DNA of 64,000 nt, from the NCBI GenBank assembly GCA_964020085.1, contig OZ026606.1:24655993-24719992 (forward strand), given 5' to 3'. A model generated the notes under the pieces. It was not told the DNA's origin. It searched no databases and saw nothing but the letters and a program-made list of their open reading frames with translations. The stretch's first letter is position 1. Every line of letters begins with the position of its first letter. Origin of the DNA: Micromussa lordhowensis. Taxonomy: Eukaryota; Cnidaria; Anthozoa; Scleractinia; Lobophylliidae. Shown piece after piece: positions 12,411-21,287 of the stretch. The translations under genes were made by a program, and so were the position numbers.

Positions 12411-12485
12411 CTTTTAGAGTATCATCGTCAAAATCAAGTTTTTCATCAGAAGAGCCTGGGCCTGGAACTGGACCTTGAGCTATGA
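12411..12485 (-). CDS. TPR-CHAT gene, exon 1b: cassette-like copy of exon 1
   Basis: A 75-base candidate exon (69 bases if the second AG, at 12480-12481, is used). It encodes IAQGPVPGPGSSDEKLDFDD plus DTLK and ends in one base before donor GTGAG. It resembles exon 1 in its splice context (AG then TCAT), its acidic KLDFDDDTL motif (KLDFDEDVL in exon 1) and its phase, but the ATG of exon 1 is ATA here. It can be included between exons 1 and 2 or skipped without changing frame. Use is unproven. Confidence 0.55.
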
Positions 12486-13377
12486 CTGATAATATATCGG
12501 GAAAACAAACTTCACTTTTTTATTCAAAAACTCTTAACAGCAATTTTCATTTGAGCGTAAAAAGTAGTAGGCTTTGCATTACTACGCTACACGATTGGCT
12601 AAAAAAAACTTGCGCCACTTTTTCATCCAATCAGAAGTAAAACCAAAACCAATCCTTATTCACTGACACACGTTTTCCCGCGCTTCGCATCAGCTACATG
12701 TATTTACTTCAAGTTTTGATTGGTTCGCTGGGTTGTCTGTGTCCATTGTGATTGGCTACGGTTATAGACCGCTTTCATAAATGGCGGCCAATTATAAATT
12801 CTGTTGCAAGTAAAATTAGCCTTACTAACCTCATTTTGAAGTTGGAAATTCCAAGGAATCTTTACTCTGAAACGACGTTAGTAGGGCTAATTTAAATGCA
12901 TACAAAAGAAATTTAAATTGGCAACCATTTGTGTAAAGGGTATATTGCTTTTTTTTTAGTCTTGCCGATACTCAATTAAAAATTGTTCTATTTCATAACT
13001 AGTTAACAACAATAATTTACAACAGAATTAAAATTAATGACAATTAGTAACAGATAACGTTCTATAATTCTCTACAAAAATGCAAGGTCTCAGATCTGTC
13101 TTTTCTCTTGTTTGGTATCATTACATCTCAACCAAGTTTTGTTGGATTTTTTTTCCACTGTTCCCAGGTATTGAGGGCATCCAAGCCTAATAAATTAGTT
13201 ATTTTGGCTCATAAACATGACATTAGATCTCCACAGTCTGCAGTGTAGCTTCAAGTTCCACCACTATTTACAACCACGTAGGTTCCTTTGCAATATTTGA
13301 TACTTTAAATCCAGCCCTGAAACTGATATCAAATATTTCATTTCTTGTTAAACTATTTGGAGTTTTTGCCTTCTCAC
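12486..13377. other. Intron 1 of the TPR-CHAT gene
   Basis: Non-coding; duplicated at 33370-34280. It includes a short inverted repeat (AAATTAGCCTTACTAAC near 12815 and GTTAGTAGGGCTAATTT near 12877), likely a tiny MITE. No other feature seen. Confidence 0.5.
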
Positions 13378-13441
13378 CTGCTAAAACATCTTCATCAAAA
13401 TCCAGTTTTGTTTCATGCGATTTGACTTGACTTTCCGCCAT
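13378..13441 (-). CDS. TPR-CHAT gene, exon 1 with start codon (inferred)
   Basis: Begins ATGGCGGAAAGTCAAG and encodes MAESQVKSHETKLDFDEDVL plus A, ending in one base before donor GTGAG. The ATG sits two bases after a good acceptor (TTTGTATTTCAG), so a non-coding 5' UTR exon should lie further upstream on the minus strand. Joined with exons 1b to 6 the coding sequence is 6474 bases (2157 aa), or 2132 aa without exon 1b. An inverted-repeat element (13476-13927) ends 35 bases upstream of the ATG. Confidence 0.78.
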
Positions 13442-13475
13442 GACTGAAATACAAAAGAAAACAAATGTTCGTATT

Positions 13476-13927
13476 GGCCGTTTCTTTGCTAGAGACGTTT
13501 AAGCTGTCTAGACACCTTAACGCCTAAGACGTTTTAAAGGCGTCTGGTATAAAAACGAGACGCATTTAGGTACACGGCCTAACAGAAAACATTAAAAAAA
13601 GACGAGATACTACACTCGGAGGACACTGGAAACAAGCAATTTTTAGCGCGCGCCTAGTCATGGCGCCAATATACGAACAAAACATGGCAAGTCTTTTCAA
13701 GTCTTTTTATCGGCGTAAGGGCGTCACGTTTTTATACTAGACAGGTTTAACGTCTCAGACGTTGAATGCGACTGATTAGAGCGTCGTTCAGATGCTCCAA
13801 AAAGAAGACGTTAAAGTAGACAGATGTTAAAAGCGTCTTCCTAATTTTTCGTTTTTATACTAGACGTTAAAGTCGTCTCGAGACTTTAAAGTCCGAGACG
13901 ATATTAACGTCCCTAGCATAAACGGCC
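13476..13927. mobile_element. 452-bp MITE with GGCCGTTT ends, 3-bp ATT duplication
   Basis: The terminal inverted repeats start GGCCGTTT(C/A)T and contain GCTAG(A/G)GACGTT, extending imperfectly for about 75 bases (left 13476-13555, right 13855-13927). ATT flanks both ends. Internal repeats of the GACGTTTAA and TTTTTATACTAGAC types are present. No coding capacity. The same element is at 34379-34834, so it predates the divergence of the two copies. Confidence 0.75.
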
Positions 13928-13984
13928 ATTATTTTTATTCAAATCTTTACCTTATCTTTACGATTTTAGGAATATGACTGTCTA

Positions 13985-14605
13985 GAAATGAAACAATCCC
14001 GTTTCATTTAACTTTCATGACAGCAGCCTGCCAGACTCAGTCGAGGGAGGAGGAACAGGGGGTAGATCTCCCTTCTGCCTACTTTTTGAGCCAATTTTCC
14101 CTCCTCGCTACTTTAAAATTATTACCATAAAATTATTTCCCAATCCAGGTTCATCCAGTTGTCCCTACTCCCAGCATTTCCTTTTCTTTCTTCCCCTATT
14201 TCTCCCTCTTCCCAACTTTTTTTGGACCATTTCTCCCTCCTCCCTATTCTGGTGCTCTCCCACCCCACTCAGTCAACTGGAAAGAGATCGACAAAGATGT
14301 TAATTTACTTTTCATGAGGAAACTAGGAAGCGATTTGAGAGCGCTGATTTAAACACTAGTAACAACAGGTGAGACATTAGGGGGGTCCCCACTATTATTT
14401 AAAACATTGAAATGCATCGTTACTCTACGAAAATATGACCATAATACACGTGAATCAACGTTCTATAAGAAAATGACGAATGTTTCCATATGAACCGTCA
14501 AGAAATTGAATTTAGTCTTTGGCAGAAAGGCCAAGTTTAGCTAAGTTTTAAATGCCACGGTTGCGTGACTCACCGGAGGAAACTGGCCGAGTTCAAATGA
14601 TTTTA
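13985..14605. other. Copy-1-specific insertion, pyrimidine-rich, no gene
   Basis: About 620 bases absent from the second copy: flanking sequence (ATATGACTGTCT, then GCAACATTTT) is continuous at 34887-34905. It contains a C/T-rich stretch (14140-14275). No open frame or terminal repeat recognised. Confidence 0.5.
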
Positions 14606-14759
14606 TCATGCAACATTTTAACAAAACCGAAGTAGAAGACAATTTTACCTTGATTCATAACAATTAAATCAACACGGACAATACGTCAGAAAGGAACTTA
14701 GAAGAAAGAAGCTAACATATACTTCTTCCAACACGCAAAACGTTGGCACCCTCACCTCT

Positions 14760-15242
14760 CGTCTACCTGTTTCGCCGATAAAAAGTTATATATCGGCGAA
14801 ACAGGTAGACGACTAGGCGACCGTTTCCGAGAACACCTTCGCGACGTAGAGAAAGACGATAAAGACGCTTCTAAACCGGTTGCTATAGACACTTTAATCT
14901 GCCGAATCATTCTAAGCAACATATGGCAGTCTGCGGCCTCTCCCTACATCAAGGAAACACAGAAAGCCGCAAAACTCTTGAACAAAGATTTATTTTTCAA
15001 ATCGGCACTCTTAATCCTCACGGTATCAACGAACGCTTTTCATTCAACTAATTCATTCTGTTGTTTTTTACGTTGCCAGGCACCAACCAATAGCGTAGCT
15101 CCATATTTCAGTATATAAACCACACACAACCCACAACTCCTTGATTCGCTCCGACGAAGGGCTAACGCTCGAAACGTCAGCTTCCGAATCTCTTTACGGT
15201 GGACAATTCACATTATCAACCCAGTTGATAAAACCAAATTAT
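14760..15242 (+). mobile_element. Penelope-like retroelement, 3' fragment with GIY-YIG endonuclease domain
   Basis: Reads LYIGETGRRLGDRFREHLRD, the GIY-YIG endonuclease signature at the C-terminus of Penelope-like proteins. A frameshift follows near 14885, after which the normal C-terminal sequence resumes (HFNLPNHSKQHMAV, LEQRFIFQIGTLNPHGIN, ERFSFN, stop). The 5' end is an inverted duplication: 14760-14780 and 14791-14811 are perfect 21-bp inverted arms. The 3' non-coding tail carries a candidate hammerhead ribozyme (15143-15190). The protein is truncated and frameshifted, so inactive. Confidence 0.85.
15143..15190 (+). ncRNA. Candidate hammerhead ribozyme in a Penelope-like 3' end
   Basis: Helix I can form between GATTCG (15143-15148) and CGAATC (15185-15190). 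The core reads CCGACGA, then a short stem II (GGGC, loop TAAC, GCTC), then GAAAC and GTC. This is the order of a hammerhead with minimal helix III, as reported in Penelope-like elements. The core has C where U4 is normally found, so activity is uncertain. An identical copy is on the minus strand at 41844-41891. Confidence 0.5.
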
Positions 15243-15340
15243 CTTTGTTACGTTGTGCCTGTCCGTGTTGGGCTGTGCCTGTCTTTGTTACGCTGTGCCT
15301 GTCCGTGTTGGGCTGTGCCTGTCTTTGTTATGTCGTGCCT
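15242..15340. repeat. 40-bp tandem repeat, about 2.4 copies
   Basis: The unit runs from TCTTTGTTACGTTGTGCCTG to GTGTTGGGCTGTGCCTG and recurs at 15242, 15282 and, partly, 15322. It follows directly on the Penelope-like tail. No coding role suggested. Confidence 0.8.
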
Positions 15341-15423
15341 AATAGAGTTTAGCTGTGATGGCCCTTGCGTGTGCCTCGGCTGTTTAGAAACCGAATATTG
15401 ACCCTGATTCCCCTTTATACATA

Positions 15424-16240
15424 AGATTCTGATAACTGAAATCATATTGAACCATATGTAAACTTCTTCTTGTCATATAGATGTTGCCATTGAGTTTGCA
15501 GCTCTCAATGACAATTGAAAAAGCAACTTCGGCACCTTCAAAGAATCCTGCTTAAAATGGCCGGGTGACACTCTACTGTTGCGTCTCTTAGGTTTAGCTT
15601 AGAAGTTAGATCCATTTCTAGCCATTTCAGAAGACTAAGATTTCCAATTTTCCGGGGAAGCAAGTCCCCGGATCCCCTCTACTTGGCTCATGTTCACGCG
15701 TTGTTCGTCTGTATGGCATTTTTGTGGTGCGCGTAGTACTGAGAAGACAGATACTTTAAAAAAGCGAATTCTTAGATTTATCTTGCAGGATTATAACTCT
15801 CCATATGAATGTTTACTCGGCATAGTTAACTCCAAATCTCTGTGTAAAAGACGCCTTCAGACTTTCTTAATTATATTATACAAAAGCTTGCTTTTTACCT
15901 GCTATCCTGGCTATCTAAGGAATATGTTTAGTTTCCGGTCTGTATTCTATAGTCTACGCGGTAATGATGTTTTGTCTCTACCGCCTACAAAAAGCACTAC
16001 TTATGGTCTTCACTCCTTTTCGTACATGGCTTCAAAACTATGGAACTCTCTTCCGGATTCTTTCAGAACGTCTGACTTTCCTGATTTCAAGTGCAAGATT
16101 CTACAGTATGACTCTGTTTCATATATTATAATTTTCCATTTTAGTAGTATTTAGAATTATACTTGTAACTCGAAGATACTTGCTTATCTTTTAGCTACTC
16201 TGAATTCGAGGTTAAATAAAGTATATGTATGTAGGCATGT
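15424..16240 (+). pseudogene. LINE (CR1/L2-like) 3' end, ORF2 C-terminus
   Basis: A 154-codon frame (15690-16154) reads LKKRILRFILQDYNSPYECL, YGLHSFSYMASKLWNSLPDS and FRTSDFPDF, the common C-terminal tail of cnidarian CR1/L2-like ORF2 proteins. It ends in a TATG-type microsatellite near 16225. The upstream reverse transcriptase is missing here but partly kept in the second copy (35218-35800). A broken remnant. Confidence 0.75.
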
Positions 16241-16249
16241 ATGTTCGCA

Positions 16250-17072
16250 TTAGCGCCCCCCCCCCCCGACTCGAAAATCCCCTCTGCGGACCCTGCATAG
16301 AGCTATTATCGAACCTTATTATCTGGCTGTGTCTCACAAGGAATGGGAACTACCGAATTCACGAATTTGATTGGTTGAAATCAATATTGAATGCGGTCTA
16401 GATTTTCCCATCTAGACCGGCATCTAGACCGGTAATTTTTTGAGGTGAAAGAGTTGCAAACCAAAATGCAAAACTATTGACCGGCTATTTCCTTCTAAGA
16501 ATATTATTTATGGAAGTGCCAAAAAAACTTGATGAGATAAAAAAAGTAACGAGGACGAGCAAACTTTGACAGAATTAAGCCGGTTTAGCTCATCGCTGTT
16601 TGCAAGCCAAATGTCAGTTAGTACAAACCACTTACATTTAACGAATTAAATTTTTCTTGTTTATTACCATATAATGAACACGTGAATGACTGAACTAACG
16701 GTGCGTGAAACGGCCTGAAAAAAAAAGCCATTTCAAAGAACATCTGGGATCAATAGTAGTTTTCTTTTCCTAGCTCTTCTCTCAGTCCGCCATTTTGATA
16801 CACTGGCATGAGCATGCGCAGAACAAAAACTGGTCAATGTTACCGCGGGCGCAAAATGTCCGTAATATGATTGTTGACTGAGGATCGCTTTAGATCACCT
16901 CGGACACCTCGGATGGCGGAATTCGATGTGGAAGTAAAATTTTCCCTGTTTACCCTAACTCTAAAGAGCCTGAGGTGCCATCGGCCAAGCCATGGTGGTG
17001 CCGAATAACGTAAAAGGAAAAGGGAATTCTCCAAGCACTTGAGAAACTCTTGAAAACAAAGGGAAACTGCTT
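16250..17072. other. Intergenic, no gene recognised
   Basis: Contains a C-homopolymer (about 16255-16267) and a small palindromic stretch with repeated TCTAGACCGG (about 16410-16435). 16140-16340 is matched in inverted orientation at 17284-17508. No credible coding sequence; shared with 36515-37292. Confidence 0.5.
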
Positions 17073-17078
17073 TTAGTA

Positions 17079-17693
17079 GAGGGTGGTAAAGGGGGGTCAA
17101 GATGACGTTTCACGGAAAATAAATTGTTCCTTTCACGAGAAATAAAATCGGTATTTCACGTTTCATGAAAACACAAATGGTACTTTTTGACGGGAATTTA
17201 CGTAACTTGTGACATTTGAAACGGTACGCCCAAAGCACAGGCTTGTTAAATGTCTTTATCATCCGTTCGCTTCTTGTTCTGCACGCAGCAAAGAGAAACA
17301 GCCAGATAATAAGGTTCGATAATAGCTCTATGCAGGGTCCGCAGAGGGGATTTTTGAGTCGGGGGGGGGGGGTGGGTGGGTGGGGGGCTAATGCGAACAT
17401 ACATACCTACATACATATACTTTATTTAACCTCGAATTCAGAGTAGCTAAAAGATAAGCAAGTATCTTCGAGTTACAAGTATAATTCTAAATACTACTAA
17501 AATAGTACAAGGCACAATCAAAATCACGGTTCACGACGAATTAACTACTTCTTTCTCATTTCACGGAGAATTATTTTGGAAAATCACGGTTCACCGCTTC
17601 TAATGAAATCACGATTTACGAGGAAAAAACAAGCAATTTCACATTTCACGCGAAACAAAAATACGAATCACGAAAATACCCTTTACCACCCTC
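17079..17693. mobile_element. MITE with GAGGGTGGTAAAGG ends and TTAGTA duplication
   Basis: Ends GAGGGTGGTAAAGG and CCTTTACCACCCTC form an inverted repeat, flanked by a perfect 6-bp duplication TTAGTA (17073-17078 and 17694-17699). The body is dominated by short motifs such as TTTCACG, ATCACGG and TCACGAG. An inverted LINE tail (about 17296-17505) is nested inside. Without that nest the second copy is 453 bp (37299-37751). No coding capacity. Confidence 0.82.
17296..17505 (-). repeat. Inverted duplicate of the LINE tail at 16140-16340
   Basis: The reverse complement matches the LINE 3' end, its TATG tail, the homopolymer run and the sequence after it, ending at CTATTATCGAACC. It replaces the corresponding stretch of the MITE and is absent from the second copy, so it arose after that copy diverged. 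A roughly 1.1-kb spacer makes the pair a large inverted repeat. Confidence 0.75.
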
Positions 17694-17699
17694 TTAGTA

Positions 17700-18093
17700 A
17701 TATATTGCTGTCATATAGCGGAGTATCATGTAGACAATAATCCTGCGTTGTCTGCATTGTTTTGTTGATTCGTTTTCTCTGTCAGAAAGAATATAATGAT
17801 CATTATTTTTATGGCTTGGTCTTGTAGCCGATCTAACGCGCGCTCTGATTGGCTAATTATAGGGCATTATTTCCTCGGGCCGATTACGGGCTTGTGCAAA
17901 CAAAGCAAAAAGCCATATAATAAAGAAGTTATTAACCTGAAACGTTCGGTCTTTACAGGAAAATCTCAAACCTTGACTTTGGAAGGTTACCTTCAAGCAG
18001 CCATACACAGCCCACGAGCGTAGCTACTGACGGGCACGCAATGTATGTGATACGGGGTCAAAAACAATCAGAATTATTACCCCCTCATCACCA
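17700..18093. other. Region upstream of the orphan gene exon
   Basis: No family recognised. A 75-codon plus-strand frame (17796-18023) is shared with the copy at 37852 but has no recognisable domain. The sequence ends in an acceptor-like CCCCCTCATCACCAG before the orphan exon. Confidence 0.4.
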
Positions 18094-19046
18094 GTGGCTA
18101 CCTACTTAGAAAACATACGAAAAATGTTTCAGGTGTTTTCAGTCCACTCGGACAAAACAAAATGTGGCTACGATCAAGACGTGAACCTTGATGAGGTAAT
18201 CAGCAAAATGAACAGCGTTAAACACTTTTTCGAAAACCTTGTATGCAGGATTAGGGAACATGTCGAGAAACCAAACTTGCGTCCTGAAGGGCCACACGGT
18301 TTACCAGCTTACATCACAGTTAAAGCACTGACCTGGGTCTTAGACACCCTGAAGTCATTAAAGGCGGTATTCAGCAATGTAAGACCGGATTACCTGCAAG
18401 TGTTCCTCTCGCTTTCCATTCTTACCCTGGTTGTGCAGCACTTTTTTCGAACATGCGTGAACGGTATCCCATGCCATACTTGTTACAATGTGCTCAACTG
18501 TTGGTGCCTACCATACAGGAGACTGTGAAGAAGCTAACAAATACAGCTTCCATTCACTACACTCGGAAGACAGCCCACTATTCGGATCCAGCAGCGTCAG
18601 TGCGTTATTCAAGCTTAACATGGCCGGAGAAACCGCCAGCAGTCACACTGACGGCTCAATATCTTCAGTTACTACAAGAATGGCAGAGGCAATACTGTGG
18701 GGTGTTCGGCAGCGATCTGTCCGAGACATTAGCAAGTGCGATTGCAGAAGAGACAAATCTAGCTGAGGTAGTCTGCAGCACAATGAGTTTTGAAGGAGAG
18801 CAGGCTGAAGAGGAGAATCTGGTTGGTGTCGAGGTAGATAGCTCAACGCCGGTCGTGATCAAGAAGGGAGAGTTTTTAGCTGTTAAGCCTGGATTTAAAA
18901 TTAATGCACCAAATCAGGTTTCAAAAGCACACTTCTACATTGTAATGACTGAATCAGATGTTCCTGATAATCCGAATGAGACAGTTATTGATGTGACGTG
19001 GTTGTCTCCAACTAAGACAATAGATGAAGAGTTTGCTGCTTTGTGA
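18094..19046 (+). pseudogene. Orphan gene, copy 1 (frameshifted)
   Basis: I do not recognise the family. The frame opens just after an acceptor-like site and its first codon is GTG, so it is an internal exon rather than a gene start. It reads YLENIRKMFQVF, KPNLRPEGPHGLPAYITV and LVVQHFF; near 18445 one T is missing from a T-run compared with the second copy, shifting the rest (LVPTIQETVKKLTNTA, QLLQEWQRQYCGVFG, GEFLAVKPGFKINAPN, HFYIVMTESDVPDNPN) to another frame, which ends at 19046. The gap-free agreement between copies argues for past coding function. Possibly a protein of an old DNA transposon; no catalytic motif seen. Confidence 0.55.
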
Positions 19047-19162
19047 CTGTGGGACTGTGAATGGTTTTTAAAAAAGGCATCTTGTTTCCCCTGGCGAGAA
19101 ATGACGTAACTACGAGCGTGGCTAGTGATAGTAACCCAAGCGATATTGTGTAAATCTCGGAC

Positions 19163-19412
19163 TTGTATTATTCACGCATTTTAAACTCGATAGAAAAAAG
19201 AAATCCAAGAGCTTTTGCAATCGCAGAAGTAACCAAATCAGAGCTGGAAGATGACGACCTGAGGTTTGAACAGTTTTTGGATCGTGAGTTCGATGGTGTT
19301 GACGGGGAACATGAAGCAAATACCGTTCTTCATCCACCGGAAGGAATTGCCGAAATTCGAAGCTGTAGAGAAAGGGGTACGAGGAAGCGAAAGTTTGATG
19401 ACATGGTTAAAA
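19163..19412 (+). pseudogene. Orphan gene, 3' part, interrupted by insertion
   Basis: Reads EKRNPRAFAIAEVTKSELED, RFEQFLDREFDGVDG and RKRKFDDMVKN, acidic and without a known domain. The reading frame is cut at about 19410 by a 7.2-kb block and resumes at 26608 (NSVISAA, SDMNPYKFSSVIRETRED). The uninterrupted version is at 39357-39560 in the second copy, where a different indel breaks it. Acidic residues and a basic RKRK patch are visible. Confidence 0.5.
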
Positions 19413-19637
19413 ATAGGCAGTCGATGACTGCATGTAGCTTACTGTACCTGCTATTACTTAGAATAGCTTATTAAAATGCCCTGAAACAACGACACTAGAA
19501 ATTACTTACAACTAAAGATAAATGCAACCACGCTCCGTGATGAACGAAACAAATATATTTTAGCACAAAGCTTGTAGTTAACAAAACGTATTAGGAGAAA
19601 ATTACAATGTACTTCAAACGTACATGTAAAGGGTACT

Positions 19638-19820
19638 TCATAATTCGTCCTCACTCACGATGAAGCACCAGAAACTGTGGTTTATCACAACTTGAGAGCA
19701 TTTGTCCACAATTATCTCAACGCATCCAGAACGAAGACAAAATACTTGGCTCTCTTGATAGAGATTAGTTGCTCCCCGAAGTGAATCTTGGCTTTCTTGA
19801 AAAAGATCTTTTGCCACCAG
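19638..19820 (-). CDS. Possible terminal coding exon, unknown protein
   Basis: After an acceptor ending TTTCTAG, the minus strand is open for 60 codons: LVAKDLFQESQDSLRGATNL, YQESQVFCLRSGCVEIIVDK and a stop at 19638-19640. A possible non-coding or short first exon is at about 26243-26400 (donor GTAAGC, with a MAAAAFGKC start), which would place the IS3EU-like element in an intron. Length and splice signals are the only support; the family is not recognised. Confidence 0.3.
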   Translation of the reverse strand: MVAKDLFQESQDSLRGATNLYQESQVFCLRSGCVEIIVDKCSQVVINHSFWCFIVSEDEL

Positions 19821-20377
19821 CTAGAAATTCAGCTCGGAACAAAAATATAAATTAACATTCGTTTGAATCGTCGATGATCAACAAAATCCGTCACGATCAA
19901 CAAAAATCTCTTATTACAAAGTCACGCCGAAACAATGCTTTTCAAAGAAATCTTTTTAAAACCCTGACTTAGAAGCGATATATCTCTTTAGCGTTAATAC
20001 CTAACACACATCGGTAGTAGTAAAATCTATTCCTTAACAATCCAGCTTCATCATGTTAAAATTTAAGCCAAATCGAATGAAACCAGAATTAATTTAGGAT
20101 TCTATTTGTGACTAGCCTGCGAAAACAGCCGTCCTTCTTCGCTCCCGACCGGAGTGGCGTGTTTACTCAACGAAGGAAGACAAACCGACGTTTCGGTCAC
20201 AAAAAAAAATCCAGGAGAGCTGAAAATTGAATCTTTTTCGAACTTTTCTAAGAAGATTTAGATGATTTAGCCCACGGCAGACTACAGAAGAAAACGAAAC
20301 AAAAAAGAAAGCAAGACAGTGCGAAGAGTCCATATTTTATTCAATTTGTGGCCTTCGTCACGTTCAAGTTATAAAAG

Positions 20378-20743
20378 TATGCCAAGCCAAATGTAGCAAT
20401 ATTCAATATTGCTATATTTATTCAATTTAATCCTTATTCATTCAATATAATTTTCCTATTTATTCAATTTAATCTTCGTTCATTCAATTCAATTCCAATA
20501 GTCATTCTATTCAATCTTTACTCTTTTAATTCAATTTTCAGATCTATTCAATTTAATTTTTGTATTCTTTTGATTCAGTTTCGATATTGGTTCAATTTAA
20601 TTTCTGTGTTCATTCAATTCAATTTTTCTATTAATTCAATTCAATGTCTAATTCATTTGATCCAATGTTCATATTCATTCAATTCAATCCGTCTTTATTC
20701 ATTCAATCTTCGCACTCATTCATTCAATTTGGGGGTCTGGGTC
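20378..20743 (+). repeat. Left terminal inverted repeat of the IS3EU-like element
   Basis: 366 bases, pairing with 25875-26240 at high identity. Most of it is an irregular array of ATTCAATT-type motifs, so it is very AT-rich until the inner end (GGGGGTCTGGGTC). The repeated short motif may serve as transposase binding sites (inference). Confidence 0.92.
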
Positions 20744-20850
20744 GAGAAGTCGCGGGGCACTGAGACTTTCGCACGCTTTGAAACCTCCGTCTTTAGCTTC
20801 GGAAGGTTTGTTTTTCTGGAGTCTTTCTGTACAGTTCTTTCGCTTAGACA

Positions 20851-21287
20851 ATGGACGAAGAAAAGCTAAAGAAGGCAGCTGATCTTCTAAAAGATGCTTC
20901 AGACGTACTGTTAAGCGTTCGCAATAATTCCAATTCGAATACAACCTCCAGAACCTCTCCAACAATAGCTCCGGGTTCCGTCGCCGAAACCTTGCTACGA
21001 GCGAGATCCATGATGCAGACAAGTTCAAACAGTGGATTGTATCGTAGACTCAACAGAAATGAGCGATTGAGAGCAGCAACCGCGTCCACTGTATCAGCGA
21101 AGAATAAGAAGAGCAAATCAAAACCTGTGGAAAAGAAACCATTTGAATTTGCCTTATTAAGGGCCAACTCTGAAGAAAGTGACGAGGAAGGTGAAATTGA
21201 AACGCTCAGAAAGGAAAAAATCATCGAAAGAGGTATGATAGAGCTTAATGAGATGATGATGAGTCAGGTGTGCGTGCCAAAATAGCA
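20851..21287 (+). CDS. HECT-type protein of the IS3EU-like element, N-terminal part
   Basis: Starts ATG about 108 bases inside the left inverted repeat: MDEEKLKKAADLLKDASDVL. Low-complexity and basic stretches follow (KNKKSKSKPVEKKP), then an acidic segment (EESDEEGEIE). The frame ends at 21285 within GTGTGCGTG; the continuation of the protein (AKIASSLKGQYSLLG, FDFVKVTQKRISVLRQGE) is in another frame from 21270. Two extra bases in this GT-rich stretch would explain it, so a slip mutation or sequencing error is likely. No known domain in this part. Confidence 0.7.

Noticed and set aside
17796..18023. 75-codon frame shared with 37852
   Set aside because: Present in both copies only because the segment is duplicated; starts in repeat-like sequence and has no recognisable domain.
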